Shown here one piece after another: positions 1 through 9,963 of a stretch of 64,000 nucleotides of DNA. Position 1 is the first letter of the stretch; every line of letters starts with the position of its first letter. Origin of the DNA: an uncultured Lachnospiraceae bacterium (lineage in GTDB: Bacteria; Bacillota; Clostridia; Lachnospirales; Lachnospiraceae); assembly GCA_934320895.1 (NCBI GenBank), contig CAKRFY010000001.1, positions 124,001 to 188,000 of the forward strand, read 5' to 3'. A program made the translations under genes and the position numbers. Below the pieces are notes generated by a model that was given only the letters and a program-made list of their open reading frames with translations, had not been told where the DNA came from and did no database searches.

Positions 1-1850
1 TGGTACGATACATATGTATCAGGATCATTTTCACGATTTTTTATGATATAAGCATACAACATCGCTTTTTTAGATACTGACAAATGATTGTCGTACATAA
101 AATAAAGAAGTACCGACTTTGTGAGTTTTAATCCCTCATCAGGATTTAATGAATCCATATAGTACTCAAACAATTCAGTTATCTTAAGATTATGCTCTAT
201 CGCAAGGCCATACCATTTATTTGCCTCAGAGTTAATTATCTGCCCCCTCATATACATACGGCATACCCCGGCAAGCACCTCATCATCATCAAATCTTGAA
301 TATGTACTTACCATATCTCTCAGAATAACTTTGTTAAATTCTTTTGAACGCCCTGCAAGATAAATATATCTTAATGCCAGTTCTTTCGAGAGGAATTCAT
401 TTTCGCATCCCCAATGAAGGCATCTGATAATAGCTGGCGTAAGCTCCCTAAGTACTCCTGCTGATGTATTTAATGCACTGCACATTTCAAAATAAATTAC
501 CGGACTGCTGCATCCACCTTCAACGCAGTCAAGCACATCCTCAAGTTTTCTTCTATCTGATTCATATACTGGATCAAGATACAATAAAAACCACAATATC
601 TGCCAGCTATTGTCTTCATTTTCATAACAATTTCTGACTTTCTCTATACATTCATCTTTTACACTGTTTTCCTCTGCCCATAATGCCTTAAGATACTGAT
701 ATGCACAATAACTTATCTTATCGGTTTCATACAATCTGTTTTCAATCTCATCAAAATATGCAAGTCCACTTTTAACCCTGACATTGTCACCTGCCAATAT
801 TGCTAAATGTATATCATACAGTTTCTTTTCGTTTCCATTTGTATATATCAGATTTTTTTCTACACCGGAAATATATTCTTCTTTGTCTATTCTCCCCATA
901 GAAAATTCCAAATACAGATTTACCAGATCATAATATGATTTCTGTCTTGCAAGAGATCTTACTACAATATCGTGGTCCGTTCCTCTCTTCTGTGCCATCA
1001 CTTCTATAACGATCGTCTGCCTTACCGTCTGAATTACCACTCTTCCATAGTTTATACCTGCTGCCATTTTATCAACATCTACAAGAAATTTCATCTTATA
1101 TGAATTTCCTGAAAATTTGTCTGTCCAGATTATTTTATGTTCAGGCTGTAAAAATTTTGCATCAGAACTTACATGTAATTCACAAAATCCCCAGTTATCC
1201 TTTGTAATAGTAACTTCCTCAACAAATGACTCCACACAATCGTCATATATAAAATTCGTTTTATCAAGTGTAAACTGAATGGGAAGTTTCTTGCGGATGG
1301 CTATAAGAAATTCCTCCATTGCAATACCTTTACTCGTGCCTGCAAGCAGCCCCCTGTAAAGCGCTATATTTTCCGGATCTTTATATAAAAACACCTCTTC
1401 AAATTTCTTATTTTTAAATAATGATACTGCTTCCGATTCATCTTCCCGTGCGAGATTAGCAAAATGAAACATATCCTTTATCTTTCCTATTGAAGCATTG
1501 CATGCCGGAACATTTATTGAAATGCTAAATGGAATTTTTAGATTTCCACAATCTGATATAATATTAAAATTTCCTTTTATGATTTCTCCCGGAATACATC
1601 TTTCTCCAACAAATGTATATTTTATCTCGCCTTCTATCCCCTCAAAGCTGTCATTTTCAAGCATCATATAATGACAATCAGTAACGACCATACCTCTTAT
1701 GATACTCCCACTGTTTGTCCATACTTTAAAACTTCCTGAAATATTTTCTCCTGCTTCTGTTTCAAGCGAAATTTCCGAGCTGTCACACTGTATAACAGAC
1801 TGTTCATATTCAAATTTGCCATTTGCATAAAGATTTATCTTTTTGTTCAT
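1..1850 (-). CDS. DUF5717-type protein, 5' part (runs off the window)
   Basis: An open frame covers the minus strand from an ATG at 1850 to the window edge, giving the first ~616 residues of a longer protein. The start is set by a GGAGGA-type ribosome binding site at 1855-1860 and a promoter further upstream. The product has no signal peptide or membrane segment. The N-terminal ~300 residues are rich in beta-strand-like stretches and the rest looks alpha-helical and repeat-like, resembling TPR-type solenoids. It resembles large uncharacterised Lachnospiraceae proteins of the DUF5717 family, recognised from memory. No catalytic motif was seen and I assign no function. It is divergent from proB. 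Confidence 0.6.
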   Translation of the reverse strand, partial: MNKKINLYANGKFEYEQSVIQCDSSEISLETEAGENISGSFKVWTNSGSIIRGMVVTDCHYMMLENDSFEGIEGEIKYTFVGERCIPGEIIKGNFNIISDCGNLKIPFSISINVPACNASIGKIKDMFHFANLAREDESEAVSLFKNKKFEEVFLYKDPENIALYRGLLAGTSKGIAMEEFLIAIRKKLPIQFTLDKTNFIYDDCVESFVEEVTITKDNWGFCELHVSSDAKFLQPEHKIIWTDKFSGNSYKMKFLVDVDKMAAGINYGRVVIQTVRQTIVIEVMAQKRGTDHDIVVRSLARQKSYYDLVNLYLEFSMGRIDKEEYISGVEKNLIYTNGNEKKLYDIHLAILAGDNVRVKSGLAYFDEIENRLYETDKISYCAYQYLKALWAEENSVKDECIEKVRNCYENEDNSWQILWFLLYLDPVYESDRRKLEDVLDCVEGGCSSPVIYFEMCSALNTSAGVLRELTPAIIRCLHWGCENEFLSKELALRYIYLAGRSKEFNKVILRDMVSTYSRFDDDEVLAGVCRMYMRGQIINSEANKWYGLAIEHNLKITELFEYYMDSLNPDEGLKLTKSVLLYFMYDNHLSVSKKAMLYAYIIKNRENDPDTYVSY

Positions 1851-1871
1851 ATAATCCTCCGGAAAAATGAT

Positions 1872-1891
1872 TGCCATTCTTACTGATGGCA
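1872..1891 (-). other. Small hairpin in the leader of the DUF5717 gene
   Basis: TGCCAT at 1872-1877 and ATGGCA at 1886-1891 form a 6-bp stem with an 8-nt loop, between the promoter and the ribosome binding site of the minus-strand gene. It has no T-run. It could be an mRNA stability or regulatory element, or chance. Confidence 0.3.
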
Positions 1892-1902
1892 TTAGTGGTT
1901 TT

Positions 1903-1932
1903 ATTATATCACTTATCGTCTGTGTGTGTAAA
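1903..1932 (-). promoter_or_regulatory. Sigma-A-type promoter for the DUF5717 gene
   Basis: Read on the minus strand, a TTTACA -35 box (1927-1932) lies 18 bp from a perfect TATAAT -10 box (1903-1908), about 50 bp upstream of the start codon. Confidence 0.6.
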
Positions 1933-2068
1933 GGGATTGAATTTTTGTAAGTGGCTTACTGACGCCGTAATTGAGGTATTAGTTTCAAGGAACAAGTAAG
2001 AAGTCTGCCTAAAGCAAGTTTAGAAAACAAATAGGTAACTTTACGCAACACTAAGATAAATTCAACTC

Positions 2069-2097
2069 TTGATGTATGCTGATAAAGTGGATATAAT
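2069..2097 (+). promoter_or_regulatory. Sigma-A-type promoter for proB
   Basis: TTGATG at 2069-2074 and TATAAT at 2092-2097 are separated by 17 bp and lie about 48 bp upstream of the proB start. Confidence 0.65.
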
Positions 2098-2144
2098 GAG
2101 ATGGTTGTATATAAAGAATTTAACAGTGAAAGGATTTTATTATT

Positions 2145-2942
2145 ATGAAAAAGATATCTGACAGAAAGCGTATAGTTGTTAAGGTTGGTACTTCTACGCT
2201 TACGCACCGTACCGGTATGCTCAATATTAGAAGGGTTGAACAGCTTGTTAAAACTCTTGCCGATCTTCAAAATTCAGGCCATGAGATCATTCTTGTTTCA
2301 AGTGGTGCTATTGGTCTTGGAATGGGCAAGCTTGGACTTAGGGAACGCCCAAAGGATACTCCCGGTAAGCAGGCCTGTGCTGCTGTTGGTCAGTGTGAAC
2401 TTATGTATCTTTATGATAATCTTTTCGCTGAGTACAGTATTACGGTTGCACAGATGCTTCTTACAAAATATATACTTCTTGAGGATAGACGAAAAAATGT
2501 TGAAAATGCCATGGAAAGGCTTATTGCTCAGGGTGTTATTCCTATAATCAATGAAAATGATACTGTTGCTATTGATGAGTTGGAGCTCGAGGTTGGAGAA
2601 AACGATTCGCTTGCGGCTACCGTTGCCGGTATCGCAAAAGCAGATCTTCTTATTATAATGTCTGATATTAATGGACTTTACGACAAAGATCCTCATACAT
2701 ATGATGATGCAAAACTTATCCCTGTTGTCCATGATATCACTGATGATATAAAGTCACTCGCTGGTGGTGCCGGTACTAAACTTGGGACAGGCGGTATGAT
2801 AACAAAATTAAATGCTGTCGAGATCGCATATGAATCTGACATTGATGTTGTTCTTATGAATGGTCAGCATCCTAAAACTTTGTACGATCTTTTTGATGGT
2901 AAGACTGTCGGAACGATTTTTTGTAAAAATGCTGATTGCTAA
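2145..2942 (+). CDS. proB: Glutamate 5-kinase (short form)
   Basis: ATP-dependent phosphorylation of L-glutamate to glutamate 5-phosphate, the first step of proline synthesis, in the cytoplasm. The 265-residue protein is an amino-acid kinase fold domain: the nucleotide-binding KVGTSTL segment lies near residues 13-19, SSGAIGLG follows, and the INENDTV substrate-binding motif and GTGGMITK motif come later. It ends right after the kinase domain, so it lacks the C-terminal PUA domain of the ~367-residue E. coli enzyme. Short forms are known in clostridia. A GAAAGGA ribosome binding site precedes the ATG. No proA lies beside it, so the next pathway step is encoded elsewhere. Confidence 0.93.
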   Translation: MKKISDRKRIVVKVGTSTLTHRTGMLNIRRVEQLVKTLADLQNSGHEIILVSSGAIGLGMGKLGLRERPKDTPGKQACAAVGQCELMYLYDNLFAEYSITVAQMLLTKYILLEDRRKNVENAMERLIAQGVIPIINENDTVAIDELELEVGENDSLAATVAGIAKADLLIIMSDINGLYDKDPHTYDDAKLIPVVHDITDDIKSLAGGAGTKLGTGGMITKLNAVEIAYESDIDVVLMNGQHPKTLYDLFDGKTVGTIFCKNADC

Positions 2943-2950
2943 AAAACTTT

Positions 2951-2996
2951 AAAAATCCGCTAAAAACTTCTACATATATGTTTTTAGCGGATTTTT
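2951..2996. terminator. Bidirectional terminator between proB and the aminotransferase
   Basis: A 17-bp perfect inverted repeat (2951-2967 and 2980-2996) with AAAAATCCGC/GCGGATTTTT arms and a 12-nt loop lies between two convergent genes. A and T tracts in the arms let it act on both strands. Confidence 0.85.
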
Positions 2997-3092
2997 ACAT
3001 AATAATATTCATTCTTGCGCTATTTTTTCGCATAACATATTTGTGCGAAACACAAATTTTGGATATGAAAATTTTTAATTTTTACACTGCCA

Positions 3093-4202
3093 CTATGACA
3101 ATTTATCGAGAAGAATTTTTATCAATTTATCATTATCCTCCGGATTCATAAAGCAGAATCTTATATATTTATTATCAAGGAATGGGAATGTTGAACAGTC
3201 TCTTATCATAAGTCCCTGTCTTATAGCTGTGTCAAAAAGGTCTTCTGATGTTACATCATCCTTTAATATGCGCACAAGTATAAAATTGGCATGTGGTTTA
3301 TAAAACTTTAAGTTAGGACATTTTTCCAATATACTACATATTCTTTTTCTCTCTGATGATATAAGCCCCCATGTCTCATCTATATATTCGGTATCCTTAA
3401 ACATTATCTCGCCGGCTATTGCCGCAAGTGAATTTATCGTCCATGGATTTTTTCTGCTGTCTATCTCTTTTAAAAGTTCATGATTTCCACATACCGCATA
3501 GCCAAGTCTAAGTCCCGGTGCCGCAAAAAACTTTGATATTCCTCGCAAAATAATGATATTATTATAATACTGTGTAAGCGGAATTGATGTTATCTCGGAT
3601 GTGTTTTCTGAAAATTCCACATAAGTTTCATCAACCATAACAAATATGCCTTTTTCCTTACATGTGTCAAGTATCATTCTCATTAATTTCCTGTCAATCT
3701 GAGAAGATGTAGGATTGTTCGGATTGCATATAACAAGCAGATCTATATCACTTGTAAGTGCTTCTTCAAGTCCTTCTATATCAAGCCTGAAATCATCAGT
3801 TTCTCTCAATCTGAAATACTGTGAGCGTCCACCTCCAAGCGCAACTTCATGTTCATACTCTGAATATGTTGGTCCGACAATAAGTGCCTTTGAAGGCTTC
3901 TTTATCTGAATAACAAGTGAGATAAGTTCTGTTGAACCGTTTCCGACAAGAATATTTTTATAATCAGTTCCAACATAGTCTGCTATACATTTTCTAAGGG
4001 ATGTATATTCTCTGTCAGGATAAGATGTTATCGCATCTATGTGTGATGCAAGTTCTTTTTTTAATTTATATGAAATTCCAAGTGGATTAACATTTGCTGA
4101 AAAACTTGTTATATCCTCTTTTTTTATGCCATATATCTTTTCTATTTTTTCAAGATCACTTCCATGAAAATGTTCTTTATGCTCAATCTTAGCTGCTGCC
4201 AT
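3093..4202 (-). CDS. PLP-dependent aminotransferase, HisC/CobD-like
   Basis: A 369-residue fold-type I PLP enzyme. Visible family features are SANVNPLG near residue 35, the NPNNP motif at 160-164, DETY near 191, and the Schiff-base lysine in SKFFAAPGLRLGY (Lys224 with the downstream arginine). This pattern is shared by histidinol-phosphate aminotransferase and by threonine-phosphate decarboxylase (CobD), which makes the aminopropanol arm of cobamides. The SANVNPLG segment is more CobD-like, but no cobalamin or histidine genes are adjacent, so the substrate is open. The start has a GGAGG site. It is monocistronic, ending at a shared terminator with proB. Confidence 0.8.
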   Translation of the reverse strand: MAAAKIEHKEHFHGSDLEKIEKIYGIKKEDITSFSANVNPLGISYKLKKELASHIDAITSYPDREYTSLRKCIADYVGTDYKNILVGNGSTELISLVIQIKKPSKALIVGPTYSEYEHEVALGGGRSQYFRLRETDDFRLDIEGLEEALTSDIDLLVICNPNNPTSSQIDRKLMRMILDTCKEKGIFVMVDETYVEFSENTSEITSIPLTQYYNNIIILRGISKFFAAPGLRLGYAVCGNHELLKEIDSRKNPWTINSLAAIAGEIMFKDTEYIDETWGLISSERKRICSILEKCPNLKFYKPHANFILVRILKDDVTSEDLFDTAIRQGLMIRDCSTFPFLDNKYIRFCFMNPEDNDKLIKILLDKLS

Positions 4203-4260
4203 ATAAAAGCCTCCATTCTTAAACTATCCTTTGCACAAATCAAGTATATCACTACAACAA

Positions 4261-5172
4261 CTATCTGTGAAGCAAGTTTTTTGTTCTGCTGTTTTTTATC
4301 GGTTTAAGAAAAAATGCTGACAATTTCAACAAAATAACTGTAATAACTATCTGTGATACCATGCTTATTTTAAACCAGTTATTATCGATAACAACTGGCA
4401 TAGAACCATTAAGCATTTCAGCAAGTTTTGAGATTGCTGATACTGATTCGCACTGTTTTATAGTCATCTGTACCACTGTAAACACAGGATTTACAAGAAG
4501 TATCATACATACACCACTGACATTAGGCATTTTTCCAACTGCTCCCATACAGTTATAATAATATAATTTTGCTATTATATATGTGACCCCCACTACTATA
4601 ACTGTTCCAACACATACTATCATAACCTCTATCATTGAACATACCATTGCAGGCACTGTCTTTTTCAATACAGTAGACGCAAGCATCCCCATACTTCCGA
4701 CAAAAAATGATATCACAAGTATAGCAAACATAAACTGTATAAGATCATTCATATTAACCCCACCTATTGTAAATACTATGGATATTATAGGCAGGCTTGA
4801 TACAACAAGCAAAAGCACCATACTTACCGATGAAAGCAACTTCCCCATAACTATCTTTTCAGGAGTCAGAACCGTTGTAAGAAGTATATCAAGCGTCTGT
4901 TTTTCGCGTTCCCCTGCTATACTACCTGCCGTAAATGCAGGTATGAGAAACATTACAGCAACTATCTCCATACTTATAAGTATATAAAACACCTTTGCCG
5001 CTCCTGAATAATCCACATACGGATTGAGGTGCATGTTAAACATAACCTCAAATCCTGTTATTGCAATGATCCCAAGCATAAGATCAAAAAGAAATATCGT
5101 CACCGCAAATCTGACAGAACGAACTTTAAGTTTTATCTCTTTACCATAAACTGGATTTATCTTTATTTTCAT
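4261..5172 (-). CDS. ABC-2-type transporter permease
   Basis: A 303-residue integral membrane protein with about six hydrophobic segments and no ATPase motif. It carries the ABC-2 permease signature region around AGSIAGEREKQTLDILLTT, between the second and third segments. Its start overlaps the end of the ATPase gene by 32 bp, and a GGGAGG site lies inside the ATPase coding sequence, indicating coupled translation. Together they should form an exporter in the cytoplasmic membrane, last in an operon begun by a two-component system. The cargo is unknown; GldF-like or peptide/antibiotic efflux permeases are the closest general type. Confidence 0.85.
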   Translation of the reverse strand: MKIKINPVYGKEIKLKVRSVRFAVTIFLFDLMLGIIAITGFEVMFNMHLNPYVDYSGAAKVFYILISMEIVAVMFLIPAFTAGSIAGEREKQTLDILLTTVLTPEKIVMGKLLSSVSMVLLLVVSSLPIISIVFTIGGVNMNDLIQFMFAILVISFFVGSMGMLASTVLKKTVPAMVCSMIEVMIVCVGTVIVVGVTYIIAKLYYYNCMGAVGKMPNVSGVCMILLVNPVFTVVQMTIKQCESVSAISKLAEMLNGSMPVVIDNNWFKISMVSQIVITVILLKLSAFFLKPIKNSRTKNLLHR

Positions 5173-6103
5173 TGAAAAGAACCTCCCTCTTTTCGGTAAC
5201 CTTCATAAATATCTCCTCAAGATTTCCTGACTGTCTGACAAACGATGTTACCATAACATTGTTTGTAACAAGTTTTTTCAACAAGTCTGCCTCGTCATCT
5301 GGAGTACCTAAAAAACCAATGGTTATGTCATTGTCTGAGATTGAAATATTTTTTACTTTATCCTCATTTTTTAATATATTTATCGCTGTATGCTTCCCAT
5401 CGGTCACATGGATCTGAATTGGATTGGATGAATTGAGATGAAGCATTATATCGTCAACTTTTCCCTTTACGAGCATCCGGCCTTTGTCTATCACCCCAAC
5501 AGATGTACACAGTTCTGACAACTCCTGTAATATATGTGAACTTATTATGATAGTTTTTTTTCTCTCTTTTAATCTTTTTAATATTTTCTGAATTTCCAGT
5601 CTTGCTCTCGGGTCTAGTCCTGAAGCAGGCTCATCAAGTATAAGAAGCTTCGGATCATGTACAAGACATCTGGCAAGACAAAGTCTTTGTTTCATACCTC
5701 TTGACAGTTCATCAACAAAAAATTCTGCTTTGTCTGCCAGATCCACAATTTCCAAAAGTTTTCTACACAATTTTTCTGCTTTAGAACCTGTTATTCCATA
5801 TATAGAAGCATAAAATTCCATATATTCTATAACTTTAAGATTGTCATATACTCCAAAAAAATCCGGCATATAGCCAATAAGACTTTTTAACTTCCTGTCA
5901 CTTTTGAGTGCATCTGTTCCGGCAATTGTTATGCTTCCACCATCAGGCCGTATAAGCCCAGCCATAATCTTCATTGTTGTAGTCTTACCTGCACCATTTG
6001 GCCCGACAAATCCAAATACTTCACCATCATCTATAGAAAAATCCAGCTTATCAAGTGCCACAAAGTCTCCATATTTTTTATATAGATTTTTCACCTCTAC
6101 CAT
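5141..6103 (-). CDS. ABC transporter ATP-binding protein
   Basis: A 320-residue ATPase that powers the adjacent permease. Walker A GPNGAGKT lies at residues 34-41, the ABC signature LSRGMKQRL near 140, and Walker B LLILDEPASGLDP follows, then the switch histidine in SSH. About 90 extra C-terminal residues follow the ATPase domain. I chose the start at 6103 because AGGAGG lies 8-9 bp upstream; an in-frame start 14 codons earlier (6145) has no such site and would nearly abut the upstream gene. Belongs to the drug/peptide-export ABC class. Confidence 0.9.
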   Translation of the reverse strand: MVEVKNLYKKYGDFVALDKLDFSIDDGEVFGFVGPNGAGKTTTMKIMAGLIRPDGGSITIAGTDALKSDRKLKSLIGYMPDFFGVYDNLKVIEYMEFYASIYGITGSKAEKLCRKLLEIVDLADKAEFFVDELSRGMKQRLCLARCLVHDPKLLILDEPASGLDPRARLEIQKILKRLKERKKTIIISSHILQELSELCTSVGVIDKGRMLVKGKVDDIMLHLNSSNPIQIHVTDGKHTAINILKNEDKVKNISISDNDITIGFLGTPDDEADLLKKLVTNNVMVTSFVRQSGNLEEIFMKVTEKREVLFNENKDKSSLW

Positions 6104-6146
6104 AAATGCTGCCTCCTGGTTAATACAATGCAAATCAGTACACACA

Positions 6147-8732
6147 CTACTTTTTGTTTATCACTATACTTTTACTTTCACTACTATCACTTATAAAATA
6201 ATACTGCTCTGTTTCTTTCTCATAATCTCCAACAAGTTTTACTTCCGGAAGACAGATATTACCTACTTCTTTACTGTTCTTATGTTCAATCGAATAATAA
6301 AGTATCAGTGAACCATCCGGCTCAAGATAGTCATCCATATTTATTATTTTTGTTTCCTTTCCAGAACTGAAAAGTTTTTCTAATTTGTTGGTCTTCCTGT
6401 TTCTTACACTTACTGTGCCAAAGAAACCATAATCAGAATATTTATTATTATTTTCCGAAAATTCACATCCCCCACTTGTCTGTTTTGAATATAAAAGTTC
6501 TTTAAGTACAAATGATCCTGGGAACCTGTATGTTACAGAAAACTGCTCTGGCGCACCTGAGTACACATCATACCCGTTTGTATATTCGCTTTTATAATTT
6601 GTTGCATATGTTTCAAGTGAATCAATAACATCATATCCATCTATTTTTTCACTCATTTCAAAATTTTTGCACACACCTGTTACACCATACATGTCATAAT
6701 TAAATTTCCCGGTAAAGCTCTTTTCACTGTTGTCTTTTACAAAGCCATAAAACCATGCTTTAGTGTTTGAATTATCCTCAAGATATTCTTCAACAACTCC
6801 AACTTTTCTTCTGAGACTTGCAGCCACACTATTTGAATACATATTTCCACCCATAACTGATTCTATCATCGCAGTTGGAGAACCTCCAAAATCAGAACTG
6901 CTATATGTTCCTGTTTTGGCATATTTATCTACGTTTATCTTCTCTCCGGCTTTTATGTCACCTATATAAAGAAGATTTCCCTGATAATAGATCATACAGT
7001 TATTAAGATCATATCCAAACGAATTTGAGATCGTCCCCATAAGACGCATATCGTTTTCAGATACATCTATCCCAACATTTCCAGTATCTTTTACAACCTG
7101 TTTCATGAGAAATTCGGCTCCCTGAAACGAAGAAACTTTATTCATAAGGAGTTTTGTATTATTTCCATTATATTCAACTCCATATGCATAATCCTGAATA
7201 CTTTCCTCATCCATTTTTTGATTTCCATAATATCCATCAGTATTTTTGGGAGTCACATTACATTTTCCGCTCAGTCTCATACTAAATGGGTCATTCGAAA
7301 CACTTGTCACACTAAATAGTGTACTCATATCCTTTGTTTTGACATTTTTGTCATCATTAAGCACGATCTGCGAGAGATAATTTATATATGGTCTCTGTAT
7401 TCTTGTACTTGTTCCTACTATGTATATTATTGCCGAAAAAGCAATAGATAAAATTGGTACCGCTATCCATAGATACCCTCTTTTTTTTCTTCTTCTGAAA
7501 AAGAAATACAGCCCTGGACCTGCAATAATCACATACAACCCCAGAATGCAACCATACAGCTTCATATTAGGAAGAACGTCATTTTCATTTATCTTCAATG
7601 CCTCATCAAGATATGAATATCCTACATCATCATATGAAACATTTTCATTTTGAAGCAATAATTTTTTCTTTGTACCATCGCTCAGATTTTCTTGTATCGT
7701 GACCATAAGTGCGCCACCATAACTTTTCCAGAATTTCTTTGGAATATTAAATGAAAACTCAGCAACTATTATGCTTCCCATACCATATTCCTTTGAAACC
7801 ATAAGCTTTCTGCCATCGTTTATTAAAACTGAATCTTCATTAAGATCAAGATTTACGATATCTATATCCAGTTTGTCATGACTTGATATACTATTATCAC
7901 CAGTCCAGCCAAAATCAGTATAAATCCTCTCCGTTTTCCCAATATATCCCTTTATAAGTGTACTATGTAGCTTTTCAAATTCCTTTTGATAATTACTACC
8001 AGTCCCAACAACAAGTGTTCCACCATTAGCTACCCATTTTTTTAATACCCTTATATTGCTTTTGCTGAATTTTCCAGTATCATAATTGTCAATCAGTATT
8101 ATATCTACACTATCAAGCATTGCAAGAGTTTCAAAATCGCATGCACTCATATCAAAAACTTTGCCGGTAACCCCAGTAGTGGTACTATCGATATCATCTT
8201 CTTTGTTCAAGCTATCAGATATATAACCAAGTTTTGCTGGTGTGTCAGATAAAATTCCCACATAAATACCTGTAACATCTGAGTCCGCATCAACTTTTGT
8301 CTGCGTCTTCAGATATATATTTCCATCATCATCACATATAGAGACAATATATCCCTGACTCTCACAAAGCATAGGTATCGTAAACTGAACTCTCTTACTA
8401 TTATGTTCTTCTATTGAAAATGATTTTTGTATCATCTTCATATCATTGTTTTTTCCCGAACGGTATGTCAGCCTGAATTTACCTGAAAATTTTGCACCCT
8501 CATTATTTATTACAGCAGACACTTTCATATTTTTTCCATATTTGGTATAACCTCTATAACCAAATGACACCTGCGCTGTTATGTTCTTTCCACTCATTCT
8601 CATCGCACCGTTTTTTAATTTTGTCATATCCGATGCTTTAGCACTGCACCAGTTACCCTGACTAAAAAAAAATAACAGCACAAATAAGGTAATGAGTCTG
8701 AATATCTGTAATTTATATTTTGATCTCATCAC
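6147..8732 (-). CDS. Large membrane protein of the exporter operon, with a GATase-like extracellular domain
   Basis: An 861-residue protein with an N-terminal signal peptide (hydrophobic residues ~10-30). A long ectodomain contains a segment near 210-245 with the look of a class-I-glutamine-amidotransferase-like fold (DIILIDNYDTG, then ANGGTLVVGTG). Two membrane helices lie at ~393-415 and ~423-445, with a basic RRRKKR stretch between, and a second large soluble region follows. No enzyme active site is evident. GldG/DUF4350-type ABC accessory proteins show a similar plan, so I infer a non-ATPase subunit or sensor of the neighbouring exporter. Translation starts at GTG 8732 or ATG 8729, overlapping the kinase gene by about 20 bp. 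No symbol can be justified. Confidence 0.65.
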   Translation of the reverse strand: MMRSKYKLQIFRLITLFVLLFFFSQGNWCSAKASDMTKLKNGAMRMSGKNITAQVSFGYRGYTKYGKNMKVSAVINNEGAKFSGKFRLTYRSGKNNDMKMIQKSFSIEEHNSKRVQFTIPMLCESQGYIVSICDDDGNIYLKTQTKVDADSDVTGIYVGILSDTPAKLGYISDSLNKEDDIDSTTTGVTGKVFDMSACDFETLAMLDSVDIILIDNYDTGKFSKSNIRVLKKWVANGGTLVVGTGSNYQKEFEKLHSTLIKGYIGKTERIYTDFGWTGDNSISSHDKLDIDIVNLDLNEDSVLINDGRKLMVSKEYGMGSIIVAEFSFNIPKKFWKSYGGALMVTIQENLSDGTKKKLLLQNENVSYDDVGYSYLDEALKINENDVLPNMKLYGCILGLYVIIAGPGLYFFFRRRKKRGYLWIAVPILSIAFSAIIYIVGTSTRIQRPYINYLSQIVLNDDKNVKTKDMSTLFSVTSVSNDPFSMRLSGKCNVTPKNTDGYYGNQKMDEESIQDYAYGVEYNGNNTKLLMNKVSSFQGAEFLMKQVVKDTGNVGIDVSENDMRLMGTISNSFGYDLNNCMIYYQGNLLYIGDIKAGEKINVDKYAKTGTYSSSDFGGSPTAMIESVMGGNMYSNSVAASLRRKVGVVEEYLEDNSNTKAWFYGFVKDNSEKSFTGKFNYDMYGVTGVCKNFEMSEKIDGYDVIDSLETYATNYKSEYTNGYDVYSGAPEQFSVTYRFPGSFVLKELLYSKQTSGGCEFSENNNKYSDYGFFGTVSVRNRKTNKLEKLFSSGKETKIINMDDYLEPDGSLILYYSIEHKNSKEVGNICLPEVKLVGDYEKETEQYYFISDSSESKSIVINKK

Positions 8733-9963
8733 TTACCTGCTCATCAATATTTACTAACTCTTTTTTATCTTTTTTCTGCATATTTAACGGAAGTGCTATC
8801 GTAAAGCACGTCCCACCAGTATCACTTTCTACTTTTATCATTCCATCATGTAAAAGGACTATCTGTCTGGCAATATTAAGTCCAAGCCCCGTACCACCTG
8901 TCTGAACTGAACGTGAATCCTCCACCCTGTAAAATCTGTCAAATATACGCTCTAAGCTCTCTTTTGGTATTATAAGTCCAAAATTTGTCACTCTTATCTG
9001 AATCTCTTTCTCAAACTTTTCTACTTCAACAAAAACTCTCTTTCCATCTCTGCCATATTTTATCGCATTACTTATAAGATTCTGCACAGCTCTCGCCATA
9101 AGTTCTCCATCAGCATATATAATGCAACTCGAAACATTCTGCGACAAATTATACTCAAGCTCATTCTCATGGAACTGTGGATAAAATTCCTCAACCATCT
9201 GTTCTACAAGTTTTACTATATCTATCTCACTTCTGTGAAGTATGATTTCACCACTCATAAGCTTTGTATAACTAAAAAGTTCCTCTATAAGTCCCTGAAG
9301 CCTGTTTGCTTTTCGCATCGCGATCTCAGCATATTTATGACGCTCCTTTAGGTCATATTTTTCCATATCTGTCGCAAGCTGTAGATAACCGATAACTGAA
9401 GTGAGTGGTGTTCTAAGATCATGTGCTACGCATGTTATCATGTCCTTGTTCGCCTGAAGTGCATCCCTCTCTGATTTCATAAGAGCATCAAGCTTTTCCG
9501 ACATCCTATTTATCTGTATTGCTATCTCTCCTATCTCATCTTTCCTTCTTACTTCAATCCTGCCACCGCCATCACCAAATGCCATATGTGCTATACTTCC
9601 CGATATATAGCCTATATCAGCAGTCAGTTTTCTCGTTATCAACATAAAATACATAACAAAAAATAAAAATAGGAAAAATAATATTACAAGCATTAAAAAA
9701 ATCAATGTATTTTTATCCCACCTCTTGATTGCCTGATAATTAAATATTTTTCCCTTTTCGCCTGCCGAATCCGCAAATTTATCAATCATTCTGTCCCTGC
9801 GGCCATTCCCCCCATACGAAATACCAAGTGCAGTGCTTAAAAGGTAAAGTCCTACACCGCACACAGTTTCCGTAATGACCGATAAAAACATACTGACCGC
9901 AACATAAAGTATCAGTTCTGCCCTAAGGCTTTTGAATAAACTACGCTTCAATTTTATATCCAA
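8713..9963 (-). CDS. Sensor histidine kinase
   Basis: A 416-residue membrane kinase. Two transmembrane helices (~18-46 and ~86-110) flank a short ~40-residue extracytoplasmic loop; a HAMP segment follows (~110-165), then HisKA with the phospho-accepting His181 in AHDLRTPL, then the HATPase_c domain with N-, G1- (TGGTGLGL) and G2-type motifs. The short sensor loop suggests it reads membrane stress or a partner protein rather than a soluble ligand, as intramembrane-sensing kinases near ABC exporters do. It overlaps the regulator gene by 23 bp and the downstream membrane-protein gene by 20 bp, so the five genes form one tightly coupled operon. Confidence 0.92.
   Translation of the reverse strand: MDIKLKRSLFKSLRAELILYVAVSMFLSVITETVCGVGLYLLSTALGISYGGNGRRDRMIDKFADSAGEKGKIFNYQAIKRWDKNTLIFLMLVILFFLFLFFVMYFMLITRKLTADIGYISGSIAHMAFGDGGGRIEVRRKDEIGEIAIQINRMSEKLDALMKSERDALQANKDMITCVAHDLRTPLTSVIGYLQLATDMEKYDLKERHKYAEIAMRKANRLQGLIEELFSYTKLMSGEIILHRSEIDIVKLVEQMVEEFYPQFHENELEYNLSQNVSSCIIYADGELMARAVQNLISNAIKYGRDGKRVFVEVEKFEKEIQIRVTNFGLIIPKESLERIFDRFYRVEDSRSVQTGGTGLGLNIARQIVLLHDGMIKVESDTGGTCFTIALPLNMQKKDKKELVNIDEQVSDEIKI

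Noticed and set aside
2936..3151. Small plus-strand frame after proB
   Set aside because: It reads through the terminator hairpin and into the antisense of the aminotransferase gene; no ribosome binding site.
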